Below are positions 18,129 through 26,344 of a stretch of DNA of 64,000 nucleotides, in pieces. The stretch covers positions 1 to 64,000 of the forward strand of contig NZ_BIFH01000042.1 of NCBI RefSeq assembly GCF_003967355.1, written 5' to 3'. Under the pieces are notes generated by a model, which saw only the letters and a program-made list of their open reading frames with translations, was not told the DNA's origin and searched no databases. Source of the DNA: Embleya hyalina. GTDB lineage: Bacteria; Actinomycetota; Actinomycetes; Streptomycetales; Streptomycetaceae. A program made the position numbers and the translations under genes. Within the stretch, counting starts at the first letter, position 1; the number at the start of each line of letters is the position of its first letter.

Positions 18129-18833
18129 ATGACCGCCGACACCGCGACCGACCCGCCCGTCCTGCGGATCTCCGGGCTGAGCCACACGTACACCGGACAG
18201 CGTCGCAGGACCACCGTGCTCAAGCAGATCGACTACAGCTTCGAACGCGGCGTCTTCTACACCGTCCTGGGTGCCTCCGGCAGTGGCAAGACGACGCTGC
18301 TGTCCCTGGCATCCGGACTCGACGTGCCCACCGCGGGGTCGATCGCCTTCGACGGCGTGGACCTGCGGACCATCGGCCTGGGCCGCTACCGGAACAAGCA
18401 CGCGGCCACCATCTTCCAGCAGTACAACCTGCTCACCTACATGACCGCGGTGCAGAACGTCACCACCGCCATGGAGATCACCGGTGTCCGCGGCCGCCAC
18501 AGGAAGGCCCGGGCGATGGACCTCCTGGCCAGGGTCGGCCTCGACCGGTCCCAAGCCACCAGCAACGTCATGCGGCTCTCCGGCGGCCAGCAGCAGCGCG
18601 TCGCCATAGCCCGGGCCCTGGCCTGTGACGTCGACATCCTCTTCGCCGACGAGCCGACCGGGAATCTCGACGAGGACACGGCGCGGGGCGTCATCGACAT
18701 CTTCCGGGAACTGGCCCACGAGCAGAACAAATGCGTGGTGGTCGTCACCCACTCCCAGCAACTCGCGGCCCGGTCCGACCGCACCTTGACGCTTCGCAGA
18801 GGCAAGGTCACGGCCGTCTCGAACCGGGACTGA
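18129..18833 (+). CDS. ABC transporter ATP-binding protein, MacB/LolD type
   Basis: This 234-residue ATPase powers the two preceding permeases. Walker A is LGASGSGKTT (around residue 48), the Q-loop is FQQYNLLTYM, the signature is LSGGQQQRVAIARAL, Walker B is ILFADEPTGNLD and the switch His is in VVVVTHSQQ. The length and the EPTGNLD motif are typical of the LolD/MacB/BceA group. The ATG lies 2 bp past the permease stop. A strong hairpin at 18880-18924 follows the operon. Confidence 0.93.
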   Translation: MTADTATDPPVLRISGLSHTYTGQRRRTTVLKQIDYSFERGVFYTVLGASGSGKTTLLSLASGLDVPTAGSIAFDGVDLRTIGLGRYRNKHAATIFQQYNLLTYMTAVQNVTTAMEITGVRGRHRKARAMDLLARVGLDRSQATSNVMRLSGGQQQRVAIARALACDVDILFADEPTGNLDEDTARGVIDIFRELAHEQNKCVVVVTHSQQLAARSDRTLTLRRGKVTAVSNRD

Positions 18834-18879
18834 CACACGCGGAGGAGCCGTCGGGCCACGGAAGCCGCTCGCACGGGGC

Positions 18880-18924
18880 GGGGGCTTCGGCGGGCGACCG
18901 GTCGCCCGTACGCCGCAAGCCCCC
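18880..18924 (+). terminator. strong hairpin terminator after the ABC operon
   Basis: Outer arms GGGGGCTT (18880-18887) and AAGCCCCC (18917-18924) enclose a perfect inner palindrome CGGGCGACC/GGTCGCCCG (18891-18908). No T-run follows. It lies between the ABC operon and the convergent small gene and could stop transcription from either side. Confidence 0.6.
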
Positions 18925-18948
18925 GGTCCGGCCGCGGGCGATGTCTTC

Positions 18949-19221
18949 TCAGTCGCAGAGTCGCCCGTCGGCCCTTCGCCAGGCCTGTCGTCCGGCCCGC
19001 GACGCCGCCAGGGCCCGGTGCAACGTGCCGACGGTGTGCTCCCTCGCGAACTCCCGCCGCCGCCGTGCCCACTTGCGGCCGGCGGCCGCCACCGCGTAGG
19101 CGGCGAGACCCACCCCCGCCGACGCGATCATCGTGCCACCTGCGGTCAGCGCCGCGCCGGCCCCCAGCAGGCGCGCGTCGCCGTGTGTCGATCGATGGGT
19201 CGTCCCGCCGCGGTTCACCAC
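18949..19221 (-). CDS. small actinobacterial membrane protein of unknown function
   Basis: This 90-residue protein opens with a Thr/His-rich segment (MVNRGGTTHRSTHGD) and has one or two hydrophobic stretches (LLGAGAALTAGGTMIASAG and VGLAAYAVAAAG). A basic C-terminal tail ends in RRADGRLCD. Similar short proteins with the same layout occur in streptomycetes, so I judge it real, but no function is known. It is downstream of the SHOCT gene on the same strand (79-bp gap) and convergent with the ABC operon. Confidence 0.6.
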   Translation of the reverse strand: MVNRGGTTHRSTHGDARLLGAGAALTAGGTMIASAGVGLAAYAVAAAGRKWARRRREFAREHTVGTLHRALAASRAGRQAWRRADGRLCD

Positions 19222-19300
19222 TTCACCACTTCCCCATCACCCGCCGAGGTCCGCACCGGCGACCGTGCGGCGAGGCCGCTGCCGCACGGTGCGTGCGACC

Positions 19301-19684
19301 TCAGGCCAGGATCTTGGCCTTGGCCCGCTCGTACTCCTCGACCGTGATGTCACCGTCGTTCCTGAGCTCGGCGATCCTGGCCAGTTCCTCGGACGTGGCC
19401 GGTGTGGCCGCCGCGTCGCGTACGTAGGAGCGAAACTCCTGCTGCTGCCGCTCGGCCCTGCGGCGGTCGCGTTCGCCCATGCCGTGCCCACGCACGATGA
19501 GGTACACGAAGATGCCGAGGAACGGCAGGATCACGCACACGATCGACCAGCCCGCCTTGGCCCATCCACTGAGGGAGTCGTCGCGGATGATGTCCCCGAA
19601 CACGTGGAAGAGGAGCATGATCCAGAGGATCCACAGGAAGAACCAGAACATGGTCCAGAACGCGTTGAGGAGTGGGTAGTCCAT
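19301..19684 (-). CDS. PLDc_N plus SHOCT domain membrane protein
   Basis: This 127-residue protein has two N-terminal membrane helices (FWTMFWFFLWILWIMLLFHV and AGWSIVCVILPFLGIFVYLI) in a phospholipase D N-terminal (PLDc_N)-like arrangement. A linker follows, then a C-terminal SHOCT domain (ELARIAELRNDGDITVEEYE). SHOCT proteins are small, often stress-linked, with unknown biochemical action. A perfect AAGGAGG ribosome site precedes the ATG at 19684. The gene diverges from the LuxR-family regulator; palindromes in the shared 401-bp gap could control both. Confidence 0.88.
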   Translation of the reverse strand: MDYPLLNAFWTMFWFFLWILWIMLLFHVFGDIIRDDSLSGWAKAGWSIVCVILPFLGIFVYLIVRGHGMGERDRRRAERQQQEFRSYVRDAAATPATSEELARIAELRNDGDITVEEYERAKAKILA

Positions 19685-19870
19685 TGTCGGCCTCCTTCGG
19701 ACCGAGTCGGTCGCCGCGTGGGGGAGAGCGGAGCCGTCTCCCGCGTATTCGCCCGACCTCCGGTCGTTCGTCCGGGAAGGACGCGACCGTCCGGGACGAC
19801 CCGCCGGGCGCTCGTACTCGCCGGGTCGCGGATCGAGACTCCATGATGGGTGGTGATCCACGCCGCCGGC

Positions 19871-19887
19871 TCACCCGATGCGGGTGA
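19871..19887 (+). promoter_or_regulatory. palindrome TCACCCG-N3-CGGGTGA (copy 1)
   Basis: A perfect 7-3-7 inverted repeat in the divergent region between the SHOCT gene and the LuxR-type regulator. An identical arrangement recurs at 19992-20008, and an imperfect third lies at 20028-20045. It is a likely operator; the binding protein is unknown, and the adjacent regulator is the first candidate. Confidence 0.55.
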
Positions 19888-19990
19888 AGTTCGGCCCGAG
19901 GCGGTGCCGGCCGCCGACCGCACGACCGAGAGCGGCGGCGGGGACGGCCGCCCCGATCCCAGCACCTTCGGCCCCCACGCTCGGGCGCAC

Positions 19991-20009
19991 CTCACCCGGC
20001 ACGGGTGAG
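19991..20009 (+). promoter_or_regulatory. palindrome CTCACCCG-N3-CGGGTGAG (copy 2)
   Basis: A perfect 8-3-8 inverted repeat with the same core as copy 1, located 121 bp closer to the regulator start. A weaker related element (TCACCCG at 20028, CGGTTGA at 20039) follows, and a single half-site CGGGTGA spans the regulator's GTG start at 20083-20089. Confidence 0.55.
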
Positions 20010-20085
20010 CGACCTCGGTCGCGGACATCACCCGACCGCGGTTGAGTGGAGGGAGGAGCCCGATCATCTCCCCACGTGAACACGG

Positions 20086-22764
20086 GTGACCCGGATGTAC
20101 CACCACACCGCGCCGGACCCCGTCGGAGCCTCGCCCCGGCGAGACCCCGGGGGACCGGCGGATCCCCTGCTTTCCGCCAGATTCGCCGTGCCCGCGGTAC
20201 CGCGCTTCACGGTGCGTCGCCCCGCGCTGGTCGCCCGCCTGACGTCCGGCATCGAAACCTCGCTCACCCTGATCGACGGCGTGGCGGGCGCGGGCAAGAC
20301 CGTCCTCGCCGCCCAATGGGCCGCTTCGGGCCGGGCCCCACGCCGCACGGTCTGGCTCACCGCCGACCGTGGCGATACCTCCGGGACATTCTGGGCGTAC
20401 CTGCTGGAAGCGCTGCGTCGACACGGGATCGCGCCGAGCCTCGGCGTGGGCACACCCGTACCGACCGAGGGAGTGGACCGGTCGTTCCTGGTGCGCCTGG
20501 CGGCGGAGTTCGCCGATCTCCGGGAGCCCGTGGTGCTCGTCCTCGACGCGTTCGACACGGTTTCCTCGCACGACATCACCGACGACCTGTACTTCGTCCT
20601 CACGCACGCGGGCGGGGGGCTACGCCTCGTGCTCACCGCGCGAGACGAAGCGTCGACACCTCTGCGCCGTCACCGAGTGTCGGGTGACCTCACCGAGATT
20701 CGCGACGCGGACCTGCGGTTCAGCACCGCGGAGGCCGACGAACTGCTGCGCGCACACGCACTCGAGGTTTCACCGGAGTGCGTACGACTGCTCGTCGAAC
20801 GCACCGAGGGCTGGGCCGCCGGGCTGCGTCTGTGCGCCCTGGCCATGTCGCGGGCGGCCGACCCAGAGGCATTCGTCCGCGATTTCGCCGTCGACCGCAC
20901 GGCGATCCCCGACTACCTGCTGGCCGAGGTGCTCGACGCCCAGCCGCCCGGCACCCAGGACCTGTTGTTGCGGGCCGCCGTCACCGACCGCGTACATCCG
21001 GAGCTGATGGCCGCGTTGACCGGCCGCCGGGACGTCGAATGGACGTTGGCCCGACTCGCCCGGGCCCACGCCTTCCTGGACCGGGTCGACGCGTCGGACC
21101 GGTACCGGCTGCACCCACTGTTCGCCGAAAGCCTGCGCATCGAGTTGCGCCACCGGTGCCCGGACCTGGAGCCGCGACTGCGCCGACGAGCCGCCCGATG
21201 GTTCGCCGGAGCCGGGCGGCCCACCGACGCCCTGGAGCAGGCGACCGCGGGCCACGACTGGCGATACGCGGCCGAGTTGATGGTCGACGACCTGCAGATC
21301 GGTCGACTGTTCACCGGTGCGGAGCGCGAGCGGCTGGCCCACGCCCTCGCCGGACTGCCGAGCGACGTGCCGGGCGCCGCCGCGGCCCTGGTGGGAGCCG
21401 CGCTACGGCTGGCCGCCCACGACCTCGACGGCTGTACGGCGGGACTGCGTCGCGCGGACGCCCGGCCCCGTGACCCGACCGCTCCGACATGGTTGCTGGC
21501 CCGGGCCCTGGTCGGCGTGCTGGCCGCGCGAGCCGCGGGTGACCCGACGGTCGCCGGGCGCGCCGCCGCCGATGCCGACCGCCAGATGCGCCGGCTTTCC
21601 GCCCCGCTGGTCGAACGACACCCGGAGATCCCGGCCCTGGTGCTGACCGGGCTCGGAGCCACCGAGTTGCACGCCGGACGTTTCGATCGTGCCGAAGCCG
21701 ACCTCACCGCGGCCGTCGCGGTGTGCCACGGCCCCGATACCCGGGAACCCCTGTGCGACGCGTTGGGGATGCTGGCCCTGGACGAACTGCTGAGGGGTCG
21801 GCTGAGTGACGCCGAGGCACACGCACACGCCTCGCTCGCGGCGGCCGAAGCCGCGACGACCCCACCGAAGGATCCGATGGGCATGGACCACCTCGTGCTG
21901 GCGGGCGTCGAGGTCGAGCGGGACGATCTCGCGGCGGCCCGCCTGCACCTCGACCTCGCCGCCACATTCGCCGGACCGCACACGGAACCGGTCGCGACCG
22001 TCGAGGCCGCCGTGATCGGCGCCCGGCTGGCAACCGCCGCGGGTGACTGGCGGCAGGCGCTGGCGGTGCTGCGCGCGGCCGGATCGGCGCTGCCGGCGGC
22101 ACGGACCAGGGCCTGGGAACGGGATGAGATGGCCATCGCGCGGTCCGGCGCACACCTGGCACACGGTGACGCGGACGCGGCGCTGGATGTCCTGGACGGC
22201 GTGGATCGCGACGACCCCGGGCACGCGGTCGCGCTCGCCCGCGCCCTCCTGGCCGCGGGGCGGGGCGATCGGGCCGTGGAGATGCTGGCGGGAGTGACCG
22301 ACGACGCGACACTCGGCCGGACCCGGGCATGCCTGATCCGGGCCGAGGCGGCGGCCGAGGCCGGCGCCCTGCCGGCCGCCCGCCACTGGCTGCGGGTCGC
22401 CGTGGGGGTCGCCTCCGCGGAACGGCTGCGACGCGTGTTCGTCGAGAGCGGTCCGTGGACGCGTCGGCTGCTCCGGCAGGATCCGGAACTGGTGCGGGCG
22501 CACGACTGGCTGCCCGTCCGCGCGCTCGGCTGCCTGCGGCTCGGCTCACGCGGGCAGTCCCCCGCGCTGGTGGGGCCGCTGAGCGACCGCGAGATCGACG
22601 TCCTGCGCCAGGCGGCGCGGATGTTGTCGACGCAGGAGATCGCGGCCGAACTGTGCGTCTCCGCCAACACGGTCAAGACGCATTTGAAGAGCATCCACCG
22701 CAAGCTCTGCGTCACTCGCCGCAGCGAGGCGGTACACCGCGCGCGGGACCTGGGCATCCTGTGA
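20086..22764 (+). CDS. MalT-like LuxR family transcriptional regulator
   Basis: This 892-residue regulator belongs to the MalT/LAL class. The N-terminal NTPase has Walker A DGVAGAGKTVLAAQW (around residue 65) and Walker B VVLVLDAFDTV. A winged-helix linker and TPR-like helical repeats fill residues 250-800. The C-terminus is a LuxR helix-turn-helix (LSDREIDVLRQAARMLSTQE, ELCVSANTVKTHLKSIHRKL). Such proteins integrate a small ligand and ATP to activate transcription. The GTG at 20086 was chosen; an ATG at 20095 is an alternative. Repeated TCACCCG/CGGGTGA palindromes lie upstream and one half-site spans the start codon, which is consistent with autoregulation (inference). Confidence 0.92.
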   Translation: MTRMYHHTAPDPVGASPRRDPGGPADPLLSARFAVPAVPRFTVRRPALVARLTSGIETSLTLIDGVAGAGKTVLAAQWAASGRAPRRTVWLTADRGDTSGTFWAYLLEALRRHGIAPSLGVGTPVPTEGVDRSFLVRLAAEFADLREPVVLVLDAFDTVSSHDITDDLYFVLTHAGGGLRLVLTARDEASTPLRRHRVSGDLTEIRDADLRFSTAEADELLRAHALEVSPECVRLLVERTEGWAAGLRLCALAMSRAADPEAFVRDFAVDRTAIPDYLLAEVLDAQPPGTQDLLLRAAVTDRVHPELMAALTGRRDVEWTLARLARAHAFLDRVDASDRYRLHPLFAESLRIELRHRCPDLEPRLRRRAARWFAGAGRPTDALEQATAGHDWRYAAELMVDDLQIGRLFTGAERERLAHALAGLPSDVPGAAAALVGAALRLAAHDLDGCTAGLRRADARPRDPTAPTWLLARALVGVLAARAAGDPTVAGRAAADADRQMRRLSAPLVERHPEIPALVLTGLGATELHAGRFDRAEADLTAAVAVCHGPDTREPLCDALGMLALDELLRGRLSDAEAHAHASLAAAEAATTPPKDPMGMDHLVLAGVEVERDDLAAARLHLDLAATFAGPHTEPVATVEAAVIGARLATAAGDWRQALAVLRAAGSALPAARTRAWERDEMAIARSGAHLAHGDADAALDVLDGVDRDDPGHAVALARALLAAGRGDRAVEMLAGVTDDATLGRTRACLIRAEAAAEAGALPAARHWLRVAVGVASAERLRRVFVESGPWTRRLLRQDPELVRAHDWLPVRALGCLRLGSRGQSPALVGPLSDREIDVLRQAARMLSTQEIAAELCVSANTVKTHLKSIHRKLCVTRRSEAVHRARDLGIL

Positions 22765-22795
22765 CGAATCGTGTGCGGCAGGTGCGCCGTCGAGG

Positions 22796-23086
22796 TCAGG
22801 AGCCGAGGATCGTGGCCTTTTGGGCCTCGAACTCGCTTTCACTGAGCACGCCTTGCTCCTTCAGCTCGCCCAATTCCTTGAGCTGGGCGAGCTTGCTGCT
22901 CATGTCGTCCGCCGGTGCGGACGGTGCGGGCGGTGCGGGCGGGGCGGGTTGGGCCGGGTAGGAGGGTTGCTGCGGCTCCTGCTGGGCCCAGCGACCGGCC
23001 TGGCGCCGGGAGACTCGGTTGGAGACCGCGGTCGCGGTTCCGGCGACGACGGCGGTGCGGGCGATGCCGCGAAGAAGCCCTGGCAT
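22796..23086 (-). CDS. SHOCT domain protein
   Basis: This 96-residue protein begins MPGLLRGIARTAVVAGTATA (a weak membrane or amphipathic helix). A Pro/Ala linker (AQPAPPAPPAPSAPADD) follows, and it ends in a SHOCT domain (KLAQLKELGELKEQGVLSES...ATILGS). GGAGGAGACAGATC precedes the ATG. It is the second SHOCT protein flanking the LuxR-type regulator. The role is unknown. Confidence 0.88.
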   Translation of the reverse strand: MPGLLRGIARTAVVAGTATAVSNRVSRRQAGRWAQQEPQQPSYPAQPAPPAPPAPSAPADDMSSKLAQLKELGELKEQGVLSESEFEAQKATILGS

Positions 23087-23130
23087 GATCTGTCTCCTCC
23101 GGTGGTGCGGGAACGGCGTTCGGACCCGAC

Positions 23131-23574
23131 TCAGGCGCTGTTCTCGGCGGCGTCGAGCGAGGCCAGGATCTCCTGGACCGGGATGCGTCCACCGGCGACG
23201 AGCCGGGCTCCGCCGCGCCGCAGGGCGGCGGCGAGCGGGCCCGCCCACACGTTCTCGTAGACGAGGACGGCCGCCGAACTGCCGGGCTCCAGGACCTTGC
23301 CCGCGTCGTCGATCTCGTCCCGACCGAGCAGGCCCGAGGAGGCTCCCTCGAAGACGGTGAGGTCGAGACGATCGTCTCCGGCCAGGTCGGCGAGTTCGAC
23401 GCCGCGGATCGATCCGTCCGAGTCCTTCCGGACGAAGATCAGATCCAGGACCCGGATGATGCCTCGGTCGACCAGATCGACCAGAAGGGGCAGCCCCTCG
23501 CCGGTCATCCGACTTCCGGGGAACTCGATCACCAGGTAGTCGATCGGGCCGGGCTCGTTGGGTTCGTCACTCAT
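23131..23574 (-). CDS. DUF6325 family protein
   Basis: This 147-residue soluble protein matches the DUF6325 pattern: GPIDYLVIEFPGSRMTGEGL, then DRGIIRVLDLIFVRKDSDG, and finally LVYENVWAGPLAAALRRGGA. Members are common among small stress-response genes in actinobacteria and often neighbour SHOCT proteins, as here (44 bp upstream of the SHOCT gene, same strand). No catalytic motif is visible. GACGAGG precedes the ATG. The two genes probably form one unit. Confidence 0.85.
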   Translation of the reverse strand: MSDEPNEPGPIDYLVIEFPGSRMTGEGLPLLVDLVDRGIIRVLDLIFVRKDSDGSIRGVELADLAGDDRLDLTVFEGASSGLLGRDEIDDAGKVLEPGSSAAVLVYENVWAGPLAAALRRGGARLVAGGRIPVQEILASLDAAENSA

Positions 23575-24081
23575 GTCGATTCCTCGTCCGGTCGGGTCGT
23601 CGAGACCGCCGGTACGGTCCGTCCGCGCGCTTTCGAGGCGCGTCGGGATGGGCCGAGGGACCGACCGGTGGCCGTCACTCTCGTCATTGCAGCAGCGTGC
23701 GACCGGGCGCGCATCTCGGTCCCCCCGGGCGGGGGCGACCCCCGCTCGACAGGTATGGGCGCGGTTCCGCGGTGGCGGGCCGCGGGGCGTACCCGACGCA
23801 CGCGGGGGTGGATCGGGTCCCCCCGCCGACGCCATACAGGGGACGTCGTTCAGTCCTTCGGCGGAGCCGGTCCGGGCGCGGCCGGAACACGGCCCATGGA
23901 CGACAAACGATCGACCGCGACGGTTTCCCGCCGTCGCCCGTTCGTCGACCGTGCGAGAAAGTGCCTCCGGAGAGACGCGGTTCTAGTGTCGAAGGGGGGA
24001 GCCGGAAAACCGGCGCACGTCGGCGTCCCGTGCGGACGTACGGCACCCGCCGGACAGGAGCATTCAGCAAGGAAGCGCATC
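23575..24081. other. divergent intergenic region
   Basis: This 507-bp region separates the DUF6325 gene (minus) and the CMD-family gene (plus). I find no open frame with convincing codon character. A small inverted repeat (GCCGGAAAACCGGC, 24002-24015) lies about 65 bp before the plus-strand start. Confidence 0.5.
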
Positions 24082-24402
24082 ATGACCACAGCGCATGACA
24101 CACCCGTCCTCGACACCCTGGCCGCCATGACCCTCGACTCGATGGAGCGATGCGGCCTGTCACCGGAGGCCCTCATCCTCACCCGCATAGCCGCCCTCGT
24201 CGCGATGGACGCCCCTCCGCTGTCCTACGTGGCCCATTTCGAGGCCGGCGCGAACACCGACCTGCGGCCGGAGCAGATCCAAGACGTCCTCGTGGCGATC
24301 GCACCCGTGGTCGGGACCGCCCGGGTGATGACCGCGGCCGGCCACATCGCCAAGGCCCTGGGCATCGAAATCACCGCCTCGGCCCATGAGGCCGTGGGCT
24401 GA
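24082..24402 (+). CDS. carboxymuconolactone decarboxylase (CMD)-family protein
   Basis: This 106-residue all-helical protein has CMD-like spacing (ALILTRIAALVAMDAPPLSY, EQIQDVLVAIAPVVGTARVM). The AhpD-type CxxC redox pair is absent; the only cysteine is in MERCGLSPE. Peroxidase activity is therefore not expected and any decarboxylase role is unproven. AAGGAAG lies before the ATG. A perfect 13-bp hairpin (24427-24461) follows the stop. Its neighbours are small stress proteins. Confidence 0.8.
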   Translation: MTTAHDTPVLDTLAAMTLDSMERCGLSPEALILTRIAALVAMDAPPLSYVAHFEAGANTDLRPEQIQDVLVAIAPVVGTARVMTAAGHIAKALGIEITASAHEAVG

Positions 24403-24426
24403 CCCGAAGGCTCGACACTCGACACG

Positions 24427-24461
24427 CACGGCGGGCGAGCAGGACCCACTCGCCCGCCGTG
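24427..24461 (+). terminator. hairpin terminator after the CMD-family gene
   Basis: Perfect arms CACGGCGGGCGAG (24427-24439) and CTCGCCCGCCGTG (24449-24461) flank a 9-base loop, 25 bp past the stop codon. There is no T-run. It also faces the 3' end of the GH15 remnant on the other strand. Confidence 0.65.
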
Positions 24462-24480
24462 GTCGAGGCCCGCTTCGGGA

Positions 24481-24657
24481 TCAACCCTCGACATGGTCGA
24501 GGTGCTCGTCCAGGGCCTGTGCGGCGGCGATCAGCGCGAGGTGGGTGAACGCCTGGGGGAAGTTGCCGAGTTGTTCGCCCGACGGGTCGATTTCCTCGGC
24601 GAAGAGGCCGACGTGACGCGGAGCGACTCGCCCGCCGACATTCGCAACGGGCGCTGA
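24481..24657 (-). pseudogene. C-terminal remnant of a GH15 (glucoamylase/trehalase-like) enzyme
   Basis: The minus strand from about 24616 to the stop at 24481 reads [19 protein letters not shown], then [20 protein letters not shown] and DHVEG. This is the characteristic C-terminus of actinobacterial glycoside hydrolase family 15 proteins. In-frame stops lie just upstream (24658), no start codon is present and the other 500-600 residues are missing, so this is a gene fragment. It abuts a decayed MFS gene fragment on the opposite strand, which marks a deletion or rearrangement junction near 24657-24660. Confidence 0.7.
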
Positions 24658-24659
24658 TC

Positions 24660-24884
24660 ATGACGGGTTTCGTGGTGACGATCCTCGGCATCGGCGTGCT
24701 GATCGGCCTGGCCCCGCGTTCCCCGCGGAACGCCGAGGAGAGATCTCGGGGTTGTTCCGAAGCGTCTCCAATTCTCGGCTCCTCGTTCGGCACCGCCATC
24801 GCGGGCACGATCCTTGTCGCCGGCCCGACCCGGAACGCCTACGCCGTCGCGATGTCCGACGGACGAACGACCGGTGACGCATAG
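24660..24884 (+). pseudogene. frameshifted remnant of an MFS transporter
   Basis: The 3' half of this open frame reads GSSFGTAIAGTILVA...NAYAVAM, a segment typical of 14-TM MFS exporters. The residues that should precede it (GEISGLFRSVSN) are present but in another frame, so an indel separates SVSN from LGSSFG around 24770. A hydrophobic piece (GFVVTILGIGVLIGLA) at the start may be a displaced transporter helix. The frame has no plausible ribosome site and ends far short of a transporter. I regard it as decayed DNA adjoining the GH15 remnant. Confidence 0.65.
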
Positions 24885-25184
24885 GCGGGTCGAGTGAACC
24901 CCGATGGATGCCGGCCACCCCGCCCGCTTCACCCGTATGGAGTAGTCGGGAGGGCGGGCCGGCGGAGTTCTCGGAAGTATGGGGCGCGGAAGAGGAGGTC
25001 GACCGCTCGATCGGGGCCTTCCTCTCCCTCGCTTGGCGCCCGGGCACCGACGGTGGCCCCGCCGCCAAGGATCCAGCGCCGTCGTCGGCCTTTTCGTTGT
25101 CGTCCGTTTCGCACAGGACGTCCACCGATCGATCTCGGCTTTCGGCCGGCGGCTCACAGCCACGGCACAGAAAGCGAAAAATCG
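24885..25184. other. intergenic region upstream of the NHL-repeat gene
   Basis: This 300-bp stretch between the MFS remnant and the NHL-repeat gene contains no recognisable gene or conserved fragment. Its base composition is locally less GC-rich near 25090-25185, consistent with a promoter region. Confidence 0.45.
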
Positions 25185-26279
25185 ATGACTGTCCTCGAAC
25201 GCCCCGCAACCGTCGTCCCGCAGACCATCTCCACGGTCGCGGGCACGGGAGCATCGGGTTTCTCCGGTGATCAAGGCCCCGCGACCTCGGCGAGGTTGTA
25301 CCGCCCCAGCTACATGGCGCGAGACAGGACGGGGTGCCTGTACCTCTGCGACTCCGAGAACAATCGGGTGCGGAGGGTCGGCCCCGACGGAACGATCCAC
25401 ACGGTCGCCGGTACCGGTACGGCCGGGTCGGCCGGTGACGGTGGCTACGCCACGTCCGCTCAACTCGACAGTCCCTCCGGGCTGGAGTCGGATGGTGAGG
25501 GCAACCTCTACATCGCGGAGTACCGGGGGCATCGGGTGCGCAGGGTGGCCACCGACGGGAAGATCTCCACGGTGGCCGGGACCGGGCAGGCCGGCCACAG
25601 CGGAGACGGGGAGTCCGCCACCTCGGCTCGACTCAACAGCCCCGTGGGGCTGGCACTTCGGGGAGACGAGTTGTACATCGCCTGCCGCGACAGCCACAAG
25701 GTGCGCAAGGTCTCCACCGACCGCAGGATCTCCACGGTGGCGGGCACCGGTAGGGGCGGGTACTCCGGCGACGGCGGTCCCGCCACGTCCGCCCGGTTGA
25801 GCAACCCCCACGGAGTGGTGCTCGACGACGCCGGCAACCTCTACATCGCCGAACTGCGGAACCACCGGGTACGCAAGGTGTCCACCGACAAGAGGATCTC
25901 CACGGTCGCCGGCACCGGGCGGGAAGGGTTCTCCGGTGACGGAGGACCCGCCACCTCGGCACGACTGAGCGGTCCGACGGGCCTGGTGTTGGACCGGGCG
26001 GGCAATCTCTACATCGTCGAGTGCTGGAACCACCGTATCCGCAAGGTTTCCGGCGACGGCACGATCTCCACGGTGGCGGGTACCGGCAGGGGCGGGTACT
26101 CGGGCGACGGCGGCCCCGCCACGTCGGCACAGCTGGGGAATCCGCTGTCGGCGACGCTGTCCGAGGGGCAGACGCTGTTCGTCACCTGCAGCAGCAATCA
26201 TCGCGTGCGAGCCATCGCGATGGCCGAGCAACCCGGTGGTCGAGGGCACGACGATCGGTCGACCGGTCCGTCGACGTAG
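25185..26279 (+). CDS. six-bladed NHL-repeat beta-propeller protein
   Basis: The 364-residue protein consists almost wholly of six tandem units of about 56 residues. Each starts (T/K/R)ISTVAGTG..G.SGD.GPATSA and contains LYIAE..NHRVRKV. The units fold as blades of an NHL propeller, a surface that binds proteins, nucleic acids or sugars. There is no signal peptide or membrane segment, so it is likely cytosolic. Repeats 4 and 6 share nearly identical DNA, a sign of recent duplication or gene conversion. The ATG at 25185 lacks a strong ribosome site. It is convergent with the GntR regulator. The partner and function are unknown. Confidence 0.85.
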   Translation: MTVLERPATVVPQTISTVAGTGASGFSGDQGPATSARLYRPSYMARDRTGCLYLCDSENNRVRRVGPDGTIHTVAGTGTAGSAGDGGYATSAQLDSPSGLESDGEGNLYIAEYRGHRVRRVATDGKISTVAGTGQAGHSGDGESATSARLNSPVGLALRGDELYIACRDSHKVRKVSTDRRISTVAGTGRGGYSGDGGPATSARLSNPHGVVLDDAGNLYIAELRNHRVRKVSTDKRISTVAGTGREGFSGDGGPATSARLSGPTGLVLDRAGNLYIVECWNHRIRKVSGDGTISTVAGTGRGGYSGDGGPATSAQLGNPLSATLSEGQTLFVTCSSNHRVRAIAMAEQPGGRGHDDRSTGPST

Positions 26280-26344
26280 TCCGGGGTGAGCGGGCCCGGA
26301 CCGCGACGACCATCCGCGGGTGTGTCCGGTGCGTTCGGGGTCCG

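Larger units (their letters stand above)
19685..20085. other. divergent regulatory region
   Basis: This 401-bp gap between divergently transcribed genes has no supported open frame. It holds the CACCCG/CGGGTG palindromes described separately and GGGAGGAG at 20051. The presence of three to four copies of one palindrome core is the main content. Confidence 0.6.

Noticed and set aside
26279-26301. A GTCCGGG/CCCGGAC hairpin after the NHL gene as a terminator
   Set aside because: Only 7 bp arms with a 9-base loop in very GC-rich DNA; too weak to list as a feature.
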